In this document: positions 21,666 to 30,476 of the stretch, one piece after another | Position numbering within the stretch: position 1 is the first letter of the stretch | Layout: the number at the start of each line of letters is the position of its first letter | Assembly: GCF_042665525.1 (NCBI RefSeq) | Contig: NZ_JBHTCQ010000001.1 | Location: 992,001-1,056,000 of the forward strand | Source: Allobogoriella alba | Lineage (GTDB): Bacteria > Actinomycetota > Actinomycetes > Actinomycetales > Actinomycetaceae | Direction: 5' to 3' | Length of the DNA: 64,000 nucleotides | Notes under the pieces: generated by a model | Seen by the model: the letters and a program-made list of their open reading frames with translations, nothing else | Told to the model about the DNA's origin: nothing | The model's database searches: none | Program-made: the position numbers and the translations under genes

Positions 21666-23654
21666 TCAGCCCGCCTTCATGCCCTTGGAGATCTGCTCCA
21701 TGACCGAGGAGTCGGCCAGCGTCGTGACGTCACCCGCCTCGCGGCCCTCGGCGATGTCCCGGAGCAGCCGGCGCATGATCTTCCCCGACCGCGTCTTCGG
21801 CAGCTCGGCGACCACGAGGATCGACCGCGGCTTGGCGATCGGGCCGATCTCCTTCGCCACGTGGTTGCGCAGCTCGGCGACCACGTCGCCACCCTCGCCC
21901 TCCTCGTCCGCGCGAGAGACCGCCTCGGCGCGGAGGATGACGAACGCGACGACGGCCTGACCGGTCGTGTCGTCCTTGGCGCCGACGACGGCCGCCTCGG
22001 CCACGGACGGGTGGGAGACGAGCGCCGACTCGATCTCGGTCGTCGAGAGCCGGTGCCCGGAGACGTTCATGACGTCGTCCACGCGGCCGAGCAGCCAGAC
22101 GTCGCCGTCCTCGTCCTTCTTGGCGCCGTCACCGGCGAAGTACATGTTCTCGAAGCGCGACCAGTAGGTCTCCTGGAACCGCTGCGGGTCCCCCCAGATG
22201 CCGCGCAGCATGGACGGCCACGGCTCGGTGAGGACGAGGTACCCGCCGCCGCCGTTCGGGACGGGCTTGCCGGCCTCGTTGAGGACGTCCGCGCTGATGC
22301 CCGGCAGCGGCACCTGGGCGGAGCCTGGCTTGGCCGCGGTGACACCGGGGAGCGGGGAGATCATGATGGCGCCCGTCTCGGTCTGCCACCACGTGTCGAC
22401 GATCGGCGTCTTCCCGCCGCCGATGGTGTTGCGGTACCAGATCCACGCCTCGGGGTTGATCGGCTCGCCGACGCTGCCGAGCACCCGCAGCGAGGACAGG
22501 TCGTGCTTGTTCGGGTACTCCTCGCCCCACTTCATGCAGGCGCGGATCGCGGTGGGCGCGGTGTAGAGGATCGTGACCTTGTACTTCTCCACGATGTCCC
22601 ACCACCGGTCCTTGTCCGGGGTGTCCGGCGTGCCCTCGTAGAGGACCTGCGTGGTGCCGTTGAGGAGCGGGCCGTAGGTGACGTAGCTGTGCCCGGTGAC
22701 CCAGCCGATGTCGGCGGTGCACCAGTAGACGTCGGTCTCCGGCTTGTGGTCGAAGACGTGGCGGAACGTGAAGGCGGTCTGGGTGAGGTAACCGCCGGTG
22801 GTGTGCAGGATGCCCTTGGGCTTCCCGGTGGTGCCGGAGGTGTACAGGATGAACAGCGGGTGCTCCGCCTCGACGTCGACCGGCGCGTGCTCTGGGGAGG
22901 CCGCCTCCAACGCCTCGCCCCACCGGACGTCACGCCCCTCGGTCCAGGCGACCTCCTGGCCGGTGCGCTCGACCACGAGGACGTGCCGCACGTCGGTGCC
23001 CTTGGCGAGCGCCTCGTCGACCGCGGGCTTCAGCGCGCTCGGCTTGCCCCGGCGGTAGCCGCCGTCGGCGGTGATGACCACGCGGGCGTCGGCGTCGATG
23101 ATCCTGCTGTGCAGGGCCTCGGCGGAGAACCCGCCGAAGACCACCGAGTGCGGGGCGCCGATGCGGGCGCACGCCAGCATCGCGATGACTGCCTCGGGGA
23201 TCATCGGGAGGTAGATGGCCACCCGGTCCCCGGTGGCGACGCCGAGCTCGGTGAGGGCGTTCGCGGCGCGGGAGACCTGGTCCTTGAGCTCGGCGTAGGT
23301 CAGCGTCCGGGTGTCACCGGGCTCGCCCTCGAAGTGGATGGCGACGCGGTCGCCGAGGCCGGCCTCCACGTGCCGGTCGACGGCGTTGTACGCGGCGTTG
23401 AGCGTGCCGTCGGCGAACCACCGGGCGACCGGGGCGCCGGAGAAGTCGAGCACCTCGGTGAAGTCCTTCGACCACGTGATGAGCTCCCGGGCCTGCTGCG
23501 CCCAGAACGCCTCGCGGTCGGTTGCCGCGACGTCGTACATCTCGACGGTGGCGTTCGCCTGCGCGGCGAACTCAGGGCTGGGCGGGAAGGTCCTGGTCTC
23601 GTGGAGGAGGTTCTCGAGATCGGCACCCGGCTGGGTGGCTTCGTTCTGGGACAT
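21666..23654 (-). CDS. acs: Acetyl-CoA synthetase
   Basis: 662-residue AMP-forming acetate--CoA ligase. Motifs: YTSGTTGKPKG (adenylate formation), WWQTETG, and the C-terminal PKTRSGKIMRRLLRD whose lysine is the usual acetylation switch. ATG 23654 has GGGAGGA at good spacing. Positional counterpart of Rv3667. The downstream gap to azlC (188 bp) holds a copy of the CTCGTTCCTCG element. Confidence 0.96.
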   Translation of the reverse strand: MSQNEATQPGADLENLLHETRTFPPSPEFAAQANATVEMYDVAATDREAFWAQQARELITWSKDFTEVLDFSGAPVARWFADGTLNAAYNAVDRHVEAGLGDRVAIHFEGEPGDTRTLTYAELKDQVSRAANALTELGVATGDRVAIYLPMIPEAVIAMLACARIGAPHSVVFGGFSAEALHSRIIDADARVVITADGGYRRGKPSALKPAVDEALAKGTDVRHVLVVERTGQEVAWTEGRDVRWGEALEAASPEHAPVDVEAEHPLFILYTSGTTGKPKGILHTTGGYLTQTAFTFRHVFDHKPETDVYWCTADIGWVTGHSYVTYGPLLNGTTQVLYEGTPDTPDKDRWWDIVEKYKVTILYTAPTAIRACMKWGEEYPNKHDLSSLRVLGSVGEPINPEAWIWYRNTIGGGKTPIVDTWWQTETGAIMISPLPGVTAAKPGSAQVPLPGISADVLNEAGKPVPNGGGGYLVLTEPWPSMLRGIWGDPQRFQETYWSRFENMYFAGDGAKKDEDGDVWLLGRVDDVMNVSGHRLSTTEIESALVSHPSVAEAAVVGAKDDTTGQAVVAFVILRAEAVSRADEEGEGGDVVAELRNHVAKEIGPIAKPRSILVVAELPKTRSGKIMRRLLRDIAEGREAGDVTTLADSSVMEQISKGMKAG

Positions 23655-23790
23655 CTGCGTCCTCCCGTGACGAGGTCGTGGTGGCCCCGGGGTGTGCCCA
23701 GGGCGCACGGAAGCTGTCGAGAGCAACATATCGAAGTTGCGGCGTCGTGCAGACTCCGGCGACGGGCCGTGCGGGGACCGCCTGCGCGCG

Positions 23791-24921
23791 TCAGGCCTTG
23801 TTGTTGCCGTGGCGGGCCGTGCGGCGCTCGTACGCCTCACGACGGCGCTGCTCGGCGCGGCCGGCCCGGCGGACTCCCGCCGAGACCAGGCCGACGACGA
23901 ACAGCGTCAGGCCGTAGAGCGCGAGCCGGCCGGAGGGGCCGTCCTGCAACAGGTGATGGGCCACGTTCCCGCCGAACGCGTTGAGCCCCTCGAGCCAGTC
24001 CGTGACGGGTCCGAGCAGATCTGCCGCCCGGGCGGGGACGGCGACGAACGCGGTGCCCACGAGCAGGACGATCAACCCGACGACGGTCGCGCCGAGCGCG
24101 GAAAAGCGGGCCGCGAGAAGGACGACGACGGTGACCACCAACCCCGCGGCGAGCTCGATGAGCGCCGCCGGGGAGACGACACCGGTCTGCCACGGGCTGT
24201 TCTCGCCGAGGGTCAGCCGGGCTCCGGCGTCGGCCACGAGGTACCAGGCCACCGGCCCGAGGATCAGGGTGATCAGGAGGCTCCACCAGTGTGCGCCCGC
24301 GCGAGAGCGCGGCCGCGCCTCCGTCGCGCCGGCCAGCACGGCCTCCGAAGGCCTCTCCCGATCGGTGCCCCAGCGTTCCCGCAGCTGTGCCTCGTCCGCG
24401 GACGTGCTCGCCCCGGCCGGTGCCGCTGCGGCGTCCTCGTCACGTGCGGGCGCGGTGGCCGGGGTGATCGGTGCGGCGTGCGCGGGGCCGCTCTCGCGAT
24501 CAGCGGTGCCGGCGGGCGACGAGGTGCTCGTCGTGCTCGAGGAGCTGGTCGCGGCGGTCGTGCGGGGCTCGTCGGTCCGGCCGAGGAATCCCTGGCGCCG
24601 GGTCGCCGTCGAGGTGAGCTCATCGTCCCGCGCGCTGTCAGCGGGCTCGCTGGGCTCGCCCGCCGTCCGTGCGCCGGCTGCGGGTGTGCCGCTGGGCGGG
24701 GTGGTGGTGGCGGGTCTGCCGGGGTCAGGCGCGACGGCCGCGGAGGGCTCGTCGGCCGGTGCTGGGGAGGAGTCGTCCGTGGCGGGCTCGGCGAGCCAGC
24801 TCGGCCGGCTCGGTGGCGGGGTCTCCCCAGCGGGCACGGAGGCACTCTGCTCCGAGGACCCGCCGGGTACCTCCGTGGCGTCGGTGGCCTCGTCGGGGCG
24901 GTTCGGGTCGGGCGTGGTCAC
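23791..24921 (-). CDS. Hypothetical membrane protein with long disordered N-terminus
   Basis: 376 residues. The first 200 are low-complexity Pro/Ala/Ser/Thr, then about four membrane segments (near WWSLLITLILGPVAWYLV, AALIELAAGLVVTVVVLL, LGATVVGLIVLLVGTAFV, LALYGLTLFVVGLVSAG) and a basic C-terminus. No enzyme motif is seen. GTG 24921 with GAGGAGG upstream. Divergent from the ssd-tad cluster; a similar layout is common in relatives, but I cannot assign a function. Confidence 0.8.
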   Translation of the reverse strand: MTTPDPNRPDEATDATEVPGGSSEQSASVPAGETPPPSRPSWLAEPATDDSSPAPADEPSAAVAPDPGRPATTTPPSGTPAAGARTAGEPSEPADSARDDELTSTATRRQGFLGRTDEPRTTAATSSSSTTSTSSPAGTADRESGPAHAAPITPATAPARDEDAAAAPAGASTSADEAQLRERWGTDRERPSEAVLAGATEARPRSRAGAHWWSLLITLILGPVAWYLVADAGARLTLGENSPWQTGVVSPAALIELAAGLVVTVVVLLAARFSALGATVVGLIVLLVGTAFVAVPARAADLLGPVTDWLEGLNAFGGNVAHHLLQDGPSGRLALYGLTLFVVGLVSAGVRRAGRAEQRRREAYERRTARHGNNKA

Positions 24922-25113
24922 AGGTCCTCCTCGGCTTCTCTGACGGATTCCACGCTACTGCCGGAGGTGTGCGCGGCCCGGGGGACGCGCCGCATCCACA
25001 TGCGGCCGCGTCACGCCGCGTCGTCCACAGGCCGTGCCGGAGGCCCGGCCGAGTCGTGGGCGGCCGCTGCATGGTGGGCGACGAGTGAGTCGCCCGCACG
25101 AGAGGAGACGACG

Positions 25114-26160
25114 GTGACGACAGGAACGAGCTCCGCGATGCTGCTCGAGGACCCCGCGGCCGCGTCGCCGCACGACGGCGTGGTGCCCGTCGTCCTGCAC
25201 GGTGACGACCCGGAGCTCGTCAACCGCGTCCGGAGGCTGGCCGACCTGGCGGGGCTGGAGCTGGACGTCGTCCCGGGCGACCGTCGTGTCCCGCCGGCCG
25301 CGGTCGTGCTGGAGGAGACCACGGCCGGCTCGCTCGACGTGTTCGTGGACCCGTCCCGTGCCGCCGCCGCGGAGACCGCGATCCCGTCCGCGGTGCGTCT
25401 CCCGGCAGACGAGGCCCGCCTGCTGGACGTGCTCGTCACCGCGGCGACGCCGCACCGAGCCCGGACGGTCGGCGTGCTGGCCGCCCACGGCGGCGCGGGC
25501 GCCTCCGCGCTCGCGGCCGTGCTCGCGCGGGCGTGCGTCACCGCCGGCTCCGCGACCGCCCTGGTGGACCTCGACCCTGCGGGCGGCGGCCTCGACGTGC
25601 TGCTCGGCCTCGAGTTCGACCCGGGGCGCCGCTGGGCCGACATCCGCGAGGAGCGGGGGGCTCTCGTCTCGGAACGGCTGGCGCTCGCGCTGCCCACCTG
25701 GCACCTGGTCCGCGTGCTGTCCGGCGACCGCCGCGGTGGCGCCGACGTCGAAGACCTCGTGGTGCGCTCGGCCGTCCGGGCCCTCGGTCAGGGGCACGAC
25801 GTCGTGGTCCTCGACCTGCCGCGCCAGGTCCTGGCGCCCGGCGCGGCGCGCGACCTGTGGCTGGACCGGTGCGACGACGTCGTCCTGCTCTGCTGCGGCG
25901 GGGTGCGGGCCGGTGCCGCGGCGATGGCTGCCGCACCGCTGCAGGCGGCCGGCTGCGCAGTCCACCTCGTCGTGCGGGCTCCCGCCGCGGAGGCCGAGGA
26001 GGTCGCCGCCTCGGCGGGGCTGCCGCTGGCGGCGGTGATGCGCACGGAGCGCAAGCTCGCCTCCGACGTCGAGCACGGCCTGCGGCCGGGCGACCGGCGA
26101 CGCGGAGCCCTCATGGCGACCGCTCGAGAGCTTGTCCGCGCGCTGGGTCTGCGGTCGTGA
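25114..26160 (+). CDS. ssd: Septum-site-determining / CpaE-like (TadZ-type) protein
   Basis: 348-residue MinD/ParA-superfamily protein, counterpart of Rv3660c, heading the tad cluster. The Walker A region reads AAHGGAGASAL in place of KGGxGKT: both usual lysines are missing. Switch-like LVDLDPAGGGLDVLLGLE and VVLDLPRQV are present. It probably localises the pilus machinery rather than acting as a normal ATPase. GTG 25114 has AGAGGAG upstream. Its stop overlaps tadA (GTGA). Confidence 0.85.
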   Translation: MTTGTSSAMLLEDPAAASPHDGVVPVVLHGDDPELVNRVRRLADLAGLELDVVPGDRRVPPAAVVLEETTAGSLDVFVDPSRAAAAETAIPSAVRLPADEARLLDVLVTAATPHRARTVGVLAAHGGAGASALAAVLARACVTAGSATALVDLDPAGGGLDVLLGLEFDPGRRWADIREERGALVSERLALALPTWHLVRVLSGDRRGGADVEDLVVRSAVRALGQGHDVVVLDLPRQVLAPGAARDLWLDRCDDVVLLCCGGVRAGAAAMAAAPLQAAGCAVHLVVRAPAAEAEEVAASAGLPLAAVMRTERKLASDVEHGLRPGDRRRGALMATARELVRALGLRS

Positions 26161-27347
26161 CGGAGGGAGCGGACGCCGTCGCCCAGGTGCGCCGCGAGCT
26201 CGTACGGGGCAGGCCGCTGACCGGAGCCCTCACGGAGGTCGACCGGCTGGGTGCGGCCGGGCTCCTCGGCCTGGAGAGCGCCGTCCGGGCCGAGATGCGC
26301 GGTGCCGGGCCGCTGCAGTCCCTGCTGGACGACCCGGCTGTCACCGACGTGCTGGTCAACGGTGGTGCCGGTGTCTGGGTGGACCGTGGCGGCGGGTTGG
26401 TGCCGGTGGAGACGGGCATCGACCTCGGTCCCACCGCCGTTCGCCGGCTCGCGACCCGGCTGGCCGCGGCGTGCGGCCAGCGGCTGGACGACGCGAGCCC
26501 GGTGGTCGACGGCACGCTGTCCGACGGCACACGGCTGCATGCCGTCCTGCCGCCCCTCTCGGCGAACGGGACCCTGATCTCGCTGCGCACCCACCGGCCG
26601 CAGGCCCTCACCCTGGAGGACCTCGCCGTCCGGGGCACCGTTCCCGCTGCGCTCGTCCCGGTGCTGCACGCCCTCGTGGAGGCGCGCGCCAACGTCCTCG
26701 TCTCGGGAGCGACCGGTGCGGGCAAGACGACGTTGCTGGCCGCGCTCCTGTCTCTCGTGCCCGAGGACGAGCGCATCGTCTGCATCGAGGAGTCGGCCGA
26801 GCTGCGGCCGGACCACCCGCACGTGGTGCACCTCCAGGTGCGGCGCGCCAACGTCCAGCAGGTCGGCGAGGTGCCGCTCGCCGAGCTCGTCCGTGCCGCC
26901 ATGCGGATGCGGCCGGATCGCATCGTGCTCGGTGAGTGCCGTGGCGCGGAGGTTCGGGACGTGCTCGCCGCGCTGAACACCGGGCACGAGGGCGGCTGGG
27001 CGACCGTGCACGCCAACGCCGTGGTCGACGTCCCGGCCAGGCTCGTCGCGCTCGGGTCGCTGGCCGGACTCGCGGAGGAGACGACGACGGCGCAGGCAGT
27101 CGCGGCGGTCGACGCCGTGATCCACCTCCGTCGCGACCGGAGCGGGGTCCGACGGCTCGCGGAGATCGGCGTGCTCGGCCGAGAGGGGACGACCATGCGG
27201 TGCGACCCGGCCCTCGAGGTCCGAGACGGCGAGGTCCTGACGCGGCCCGGCTGGGACGGGCTTGCGCTGCGACTCGGGCTGTCACGTCCGGGCACCGGCC
27301 GCCGGGCGGGTGGTGCCGTCCGCGGCCGCCACGCCGCGGCGCCATGA
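26157..27347 (+). CDS. tadA: Type IV/Flp pilus assembly ATPase TadA (CpaF)
   Basis: 396-residue secretion ATPase driving Flp/Tad pilus assembly. Walker A GATGAGKTTLLAALL, Asp box CIEESAELRP, Walker B MRPDRIVLGECRG and the His box GWATVHAN are all present. The N-terminal AGPLQSLLDDPAVTDVLVNG segment is CpaF-typical. Coupled to ssd upstream and tadB downstream by 4-bp overlaps. Confidence 0.95.
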   Translation: MTEGADAVAQVRRELVRGRPLTGALTEVDRLGAAGLLGLESAVRAEMRGAGPLQSLLDDPAVTDVLVNGGAGVWVDRGGGLVPVETGIDLGPTAVRRLATRLAAACGQRLDDASPVVDGTLSDGTRLHAVLPPLSANGTLISLRTHRPQALTLEDLAVRGTVPAALVPVLHALVEARANVLVSGATGAGKTTLLAALLSLVPEDERIVCIEESAELRPDHPHVVHLQVRRANVQQVGEVPLAELVRAAMRMRPDRIVLGECRGAEVRDVLAALNTGHEGGWATVHANAVVDVPARLVALGSLAGLAEETTTAQAVAAVDAVIHLRRDRSGVRRLAEIGVLGREGTTMRCDPALEVRDGEVLTRPGWDGLALRLGLSRPGTGRRAGGAVRGRHAAAP

Positions 27348-28087
27348 CCGCGCTCGCGGCCGGCGCGCTGCTTGCCGCCGCGCTGGCACTGCTGGTGGCA
27401 CCCGGTCGTCCGCTCCCACGCCCGCGCCGCCCGATGCCGGTTCCGCGCCGCCGGCGCAGGCGCCGCTCCCGGGCGAGAGACCTCGACCTCGGGTCGCTCG
27501 TCATGGAGGTCGCCACCAGGCTCCGGGCGGGCGCGCCGGTGGAGCAGGCCTGGGGCGAGTCGTTCGACCGGGCCGGCCTGCCGGCGGGCGACGACTCGGA
27601 GGACGGGGTACCGCCCCAGCTGCTCGCGCTCGCCCGCCGACCGCTCCGGACGGGCCGGGCGGGACGGCGCCGGCACGTCACCGTGAGCCCGACCACGGCC
27701 GGCGCGCTGCCGGGCACCCTCGCGGCCTGCCGACTCACCCGCGAGCTGGGCGCCCCGTTGGCCGACGTCCTGCAGCGCTGCGCCGACGGGCTGACGGAGG
27801 CGGGACAGGCGCAGGCAGCACGATCCATCGCGCTCGCGGGCCCGCGGGCCACGGCGAGACTGCTGGGCTGGCTGCCGGCGCTCGGTCTCGTGCTCGGGCT
27901 CGCGGTGGGAGCCGACCCGTTCGGCGTGCTCCTGGGCGGAGGTGCGGGCACCGCGTGCCTCGTGCTCGGCATCGCGCTCGTGCTCGCCGGGCGGCGGTGG
28001 GTGGCCGCACTGCAGCGCGCCGCCGTCGGCGGCGGCACCGAGCGGGGGAGGCGGTTCAGTCGGGCCCGGTCACGGGGGCGGCCATGA
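27344..28087 (+). CDS. tadB: Tad pilus inner-membrane platform protein TadB-like
   Basis: 247 residues, a type II secretion F-family protein: N-terminal hydrophobic segment, Arg-rich loop (RRRRRRR), a cytoplasmic F domain (LGSLVMEVATRLRAGAPVEQAW, TLAACRLTRELGAPLADVL) and C-terminal membrane helices. Counterpart of Rv3658c. Overlaps both neighbours by 4 bp. Confidence 0.88.
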   Translation: MTALAAGALLAAALALLVAPGRPLPRPRRPMPVPRRRRRRRSRARDLDLGSLVMEVATRLRAGAPVEQAWGESFDRAGLPAGDDSEDGVPPQLLALARRPLRTGRAGRRRHVTVSPTTAGALPGTLAACRLTRELGAPLADVLQRCADGLTEAGQAQAARSIALAGPRATARLLGWLPALGLVLGLAVGADPFGVLLGGGAGTACLVLGIALVLAGRRWVAALQRAAVGGGTERGRRFSRARSRGRP

Positions 28088-28650
28088 CGGGGTCCGGGTT
28101 CCTGCTGGTGCTGCTGGCCGGGCTGGCCTGCCTGCCGTGGGCGGTGCGCCGCAGGTGCGCACGGCCGTCGGCCCCGTCCCGCCGCCCACGACGGGTGCCG
28201 GCGACCGAGGTCGACGTCGCCGTGCTGCTCGATCTCGCGGACGCCGCGCTCGCCGCCGGGGCGTCGGTGCCGGGCACCCTCACCGCGCTCGGCCGGGCGG
28301 TCGACGGACCCGGGACGACGTCGGCCACCGGCGATGCGCTCGTCCAGGCGGGCCGGGCCCTCCTGCTCGGCGCCGACTGGTCGGAGGCCTGGTCGGAGGC
28401 CCCCGAGACCCTCGGCCGGCTCCGTGACGCCCTCGAGCCCGCGTGGGTCGACGGCGCCGCGCCCGGGCCGTTGCTCCGGCAGGCGGCCGGGGCGGTCCGT
28501 GCGGACCGGTCCCGGCAGGCCCAGGAGGCGGCGGCCCGCCTCGGGGTCCGGCTCGTCCTGCCGCTCGGCCTGTGCTACCTCCCGGCGTTCGTGCTCCTCG
28601 GGGTCGTGCCCGTGGTCCTGGGCGCGGGCTGGCTCGTGCTCGGGCAGTGA
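28084..28650 (+). CDS. tadC: Tad pilus inner-membrane platform protein TadC-like
   Basis: 188 residues. An N-terminal helix, then VAVLLDLADAALAAGASVPGTL (F-domain-like), and two C-terminal membrane segments (LGVRLVLPLGLCYLPAFV; GVVPVVLGAGWLVLG). Shorter than proteobacterial TadC but normal for actinobacteria (Rv3657c). Its end overlaps the opposite-strand Nudix gene by 76 bp. Confidence 0.85.
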   Translation: MTGSGFLLVLLAGLACLPWAVRRRCARPSAPSRRPRRVPATEVDVAVLLDLADAALAAGASVPGTLTALGRAVDGPGTTSATGDALVQAGRALLLGADWSEAWSEAPETLGRLRDALEPAWVDGAAPGPLLRQAAGAVRADRSRQAQEAAARLGVRLVLPLGLCYLPAFVLLGVVPVVLGAGWLVLGQ

Positions 28651-29180
28651 CCGCGTGCGGCGGCGAGCCGGACGACGTCGCCGTGCGCGGAGACGTTCTC
28701 GCCGATGGCCGCCACGGCCTCGGCCGGGGGTAGCGCGCGCACGTCCACGACGCGCTCGCCGTCCGGTGGGTTGGTCGGTGCCGACACAACCTCGGCGGGG
28801 CCGACGGCGAACGACCAGTACGACGTGGGGTGCGGCAGATGTGGCCGGTAGGGCGACGGGCGCTCGCTCACGGCGCGGAGCGCCAGGAGATGTGTCAGCT
28901 CGCCGCGGAGCTCGGCACCGGCCTCCTCGCGGAGCTCTCGGCGGGCAAGGTCGGCCAGGGACTCGTCGGGCTCACGCGTCCCGCCCGGGAGGAACACGTC
29001 ACCGTCCTCGCCCACGCACACGAGCACGTGCCCGCGGTCGGTGACGGCGACGAGGTGCAGCTTCGCGACCAGGCCGTCGGGTGGCACATCGAAGGTCCCG
29101 AGTACCCGGCAGCCTGCGAACTCCAGGTACCGCTCGGTGAAGAGGGTCGGGAACTCGCCGCTCGACGGCTCGCTGCGCAT
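28575..29180 (-). CDS. Nudix hydrolase interrupting the tad cluster
   Basis: 201-residue protein with a complete Nudix box, GGTREPDESLADLARRELRE plus EAG. N-terminal half FPTLFTERYLEFAGCRVLGTFDV. Substrate unknown. ATG 29180 was chosen over the longer frame from 29270, whose extra 30 residues look like leader; no strong Shine-Dalgarno. It lies antisense between tadC and the pilin gene, overlapping the tadC end by 76 bp. Confidence 0.75.
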   Translation of the reverse strand: MRSEPSSGEFPTLFTERYLEFAGCRVLGTFDVPPDGLVAKLHLVAVTDRGHVLVCVGEDGDVFLPGGTREPDESLADLARRELREEAGAELRGELTHLLALRAVSERPSPYRPHLPHPTSYWSFAVGPAEVVSAPTNPPDGERVVDVRALPPAEAVAAIGENVSAHGDVVRLAAARGHCPSTSQPAPRTTGTTPRSTNAGR

Positions 29181-29377
29181 GGCATGCACCCTGCCACCTG
29201 GGCGGCCGGACGCCGTCCCGTGCACAGCTGCGCGTGACGCGGACGGCCCGTCCACACACGCGACGGTCACGCCCGCACGGCGTCGCCCGGACGGCGCAGG
29301 CTCGCTCCCGTGACCGGTGTCCCGCCGGTCAGCATCCAGTCCTCGGTGACCCCGAGGGCGTCGAGGAAGGAGACACG

Positions 29378-29596
29378 ATGACAGTTAGACGTCGGGCCGG
29401 GCGGGTGCGGGCGGCCCTCACCCGCCGGGTCCGATCCTTGCGTGCCACGGCCGACGGCGGCATGGCGACGGCGGAGTACGCCCTCGTCATGGTCGCTGCG
29501 GCCGCCCTGGCCGGGATCCTGCTCCTCATCATCAGGAGCGACTTCGTCAGGGGGCTGCTCGAGGCCATCTTCCGGCGGGCGCTCGGGATCGATTGA
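29378..29596 (+). CDS. Flp-type pilin (DUF4244)
   Basis: 72-residue prepilin-like protein. A basic N-terminus is followed by GG-MATAEY and a hydrophobic helix (ALVMVAAAALAGILLLII). This fits Flp prepilins, where cleavage follows Gly and Glu/Tyr occupy mature positions 5 and 6. GAGGAAGGA upstream of ATG 29378. Probably the major pilus subunit exported by TadABC. No prepilin peptidase gene is visible in the window. Confidence 0.88.
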   Translation: MTVRRRAGRVRAALTRRVRSLRATADGGMATAEYALVMVAAAALAGILLLIIRSDFVRGLLEAIFRRALGID

Positions 29597-29696
29597 GCCG
29601 ATGAGCCGGACGGCACGACCGTCGGCGGGCGGGGGTGCGGCTCCCCGCCCGCCGACGGGCCAGGATCACGAGCAGGTGCGTCGCCGCGGGAGCACG

Positions 29697-30068
29697 ATGC
29701 CGTCCCGCGTGCCTCGCCGGGAAGACCCTGAGCGCGGCTCCGCGACCGCTGAGACCGCGCTCGTCCTGCCGGCTGTCGTCATGCTGCTCGTGGTGCTGCT
29801 GGTGGCGGCGTCCGCGGCCGTGACGCAGGTCAGGGTCGCCGACGCGGCTCGGGCGGGCGCCCGGTCGGCGGCGCTGGGCGAGACGTCCCAGGTGGTGCAC
29901 GACCTCACGCAGGAGCTCGCCGGCGAGGACGCCGCGGTCCGCATCGGGCGCGACGGCGCCTACGTCGTCGTCGAGGTGACGCGCCGCATCCCGGGTCCAC
30001 TCGGCCTGGCAGACCTGCAGGCCAGTGCGAGCGCACGGGCGCTGCCCGAGCCGGGGGAGGGGCCGTGA
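29697..30068 (+). CDS. TadE-like pseudopilin
   Basis: 123 residues with the TadE pattern: a short basic N-terminus, RGSATAETALVLPAVVMLLV hydrophobic helix with the conserved Glu, then a small exported domain. Counterpart of Rv3655c. ATG 29697 has GGGAG at good spacing; ATG 29601 in the same frame is a possible longer start just behind the pilin stop. Confidence 0.85.
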   Translation: MPSRVPRREDPERGSATAETALVLPAVVMLLVVLLVAASAAVTQVRVADAARAGARSAALGETSQVVHDLTQELAGEDAAVRIGRDGAYVVVEVTRRIPGPLGLADLQASASARALPEPGEGP

Positions 30069-30469
30069 CGCGCGGCCGCACCAGGAAGGCCGGCGGCGGG
30101 ACGATGGACGACGATCCTCAGCGCGGGTCCGGCACGGTCCTCGGCCTCGCGCTCATCGCCCTGCTGCTCACCGCGACCCTCGTCGTCGTCGGGCTCGCCC
30201 GCGCGGTCCACGCCCGAGGGGTAGCGCAGACTGCGGCCGACCTCGGCGCGCTCGCCGGCGCGACCGCCTTGCACGCGGGCGGCGCCGCCGAGCCGTGCGC
30301 GGTGGCCCGTGAGGTGGTGAGCACCAACGACGCGGAGCTGGTGACCTGTCGCGTGGCGGGCGAGGACGTCGAGGTCGGCGCGAGCGTCGCCGTCGTGGCC
30401 GAGGGGTGGCCGGTCGAGGGACGGGAGCTGCACGCCCGTGCGGAGGCCCGCGCCGGACCGGATCGGTGA
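30065..30469 (+). CDS. TadE/TadG-like secreted protein (Rv3654c type)
   Basis: 134 residues. The helicase/secretion-neighbourhood TadE-like family is recognised from QRGSGTVLGLALIALLLTATLVVVGLA followed by AQTAADLGALAGATAL (quoted in parts). One N-terminal membrane helix, remainder outside. Starts at GTG 30065 inside the previous gene's stop. Seven bases from the convergent helicase. Confidence 0.83.
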   Translation: MTRGRTRKAGGGTMDDDPQRGSGTVLGLALIALLLTATLVVVGLARAVHARGVAQTAADLGALAGATALHAGGAAEPCAVAREVVSTNDAELVTCRVAGEDVEVGASVAVVAEGWPVEGRELHARAEARAGPDR

Positions 30470-30476
30470 ATGGGCC

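Noticed and set aside
23685..23720. Possible CRP site upstream of acs (TGTGCCCAGGGCGCACG)
   Set aside because: The half-sites have C for A and the spacing is 7 rather than 6, so it does not fit the TGTGA-N6-TCACA pattern.
26700..26760. tadA as a conjugation or type IV secretion ATPase
   Set aside because: The adjacent Flp-type pilin, TadB/C and TadE genes make a pilus ATPase the clear reading. No relaxase or coupling protein is nearby.
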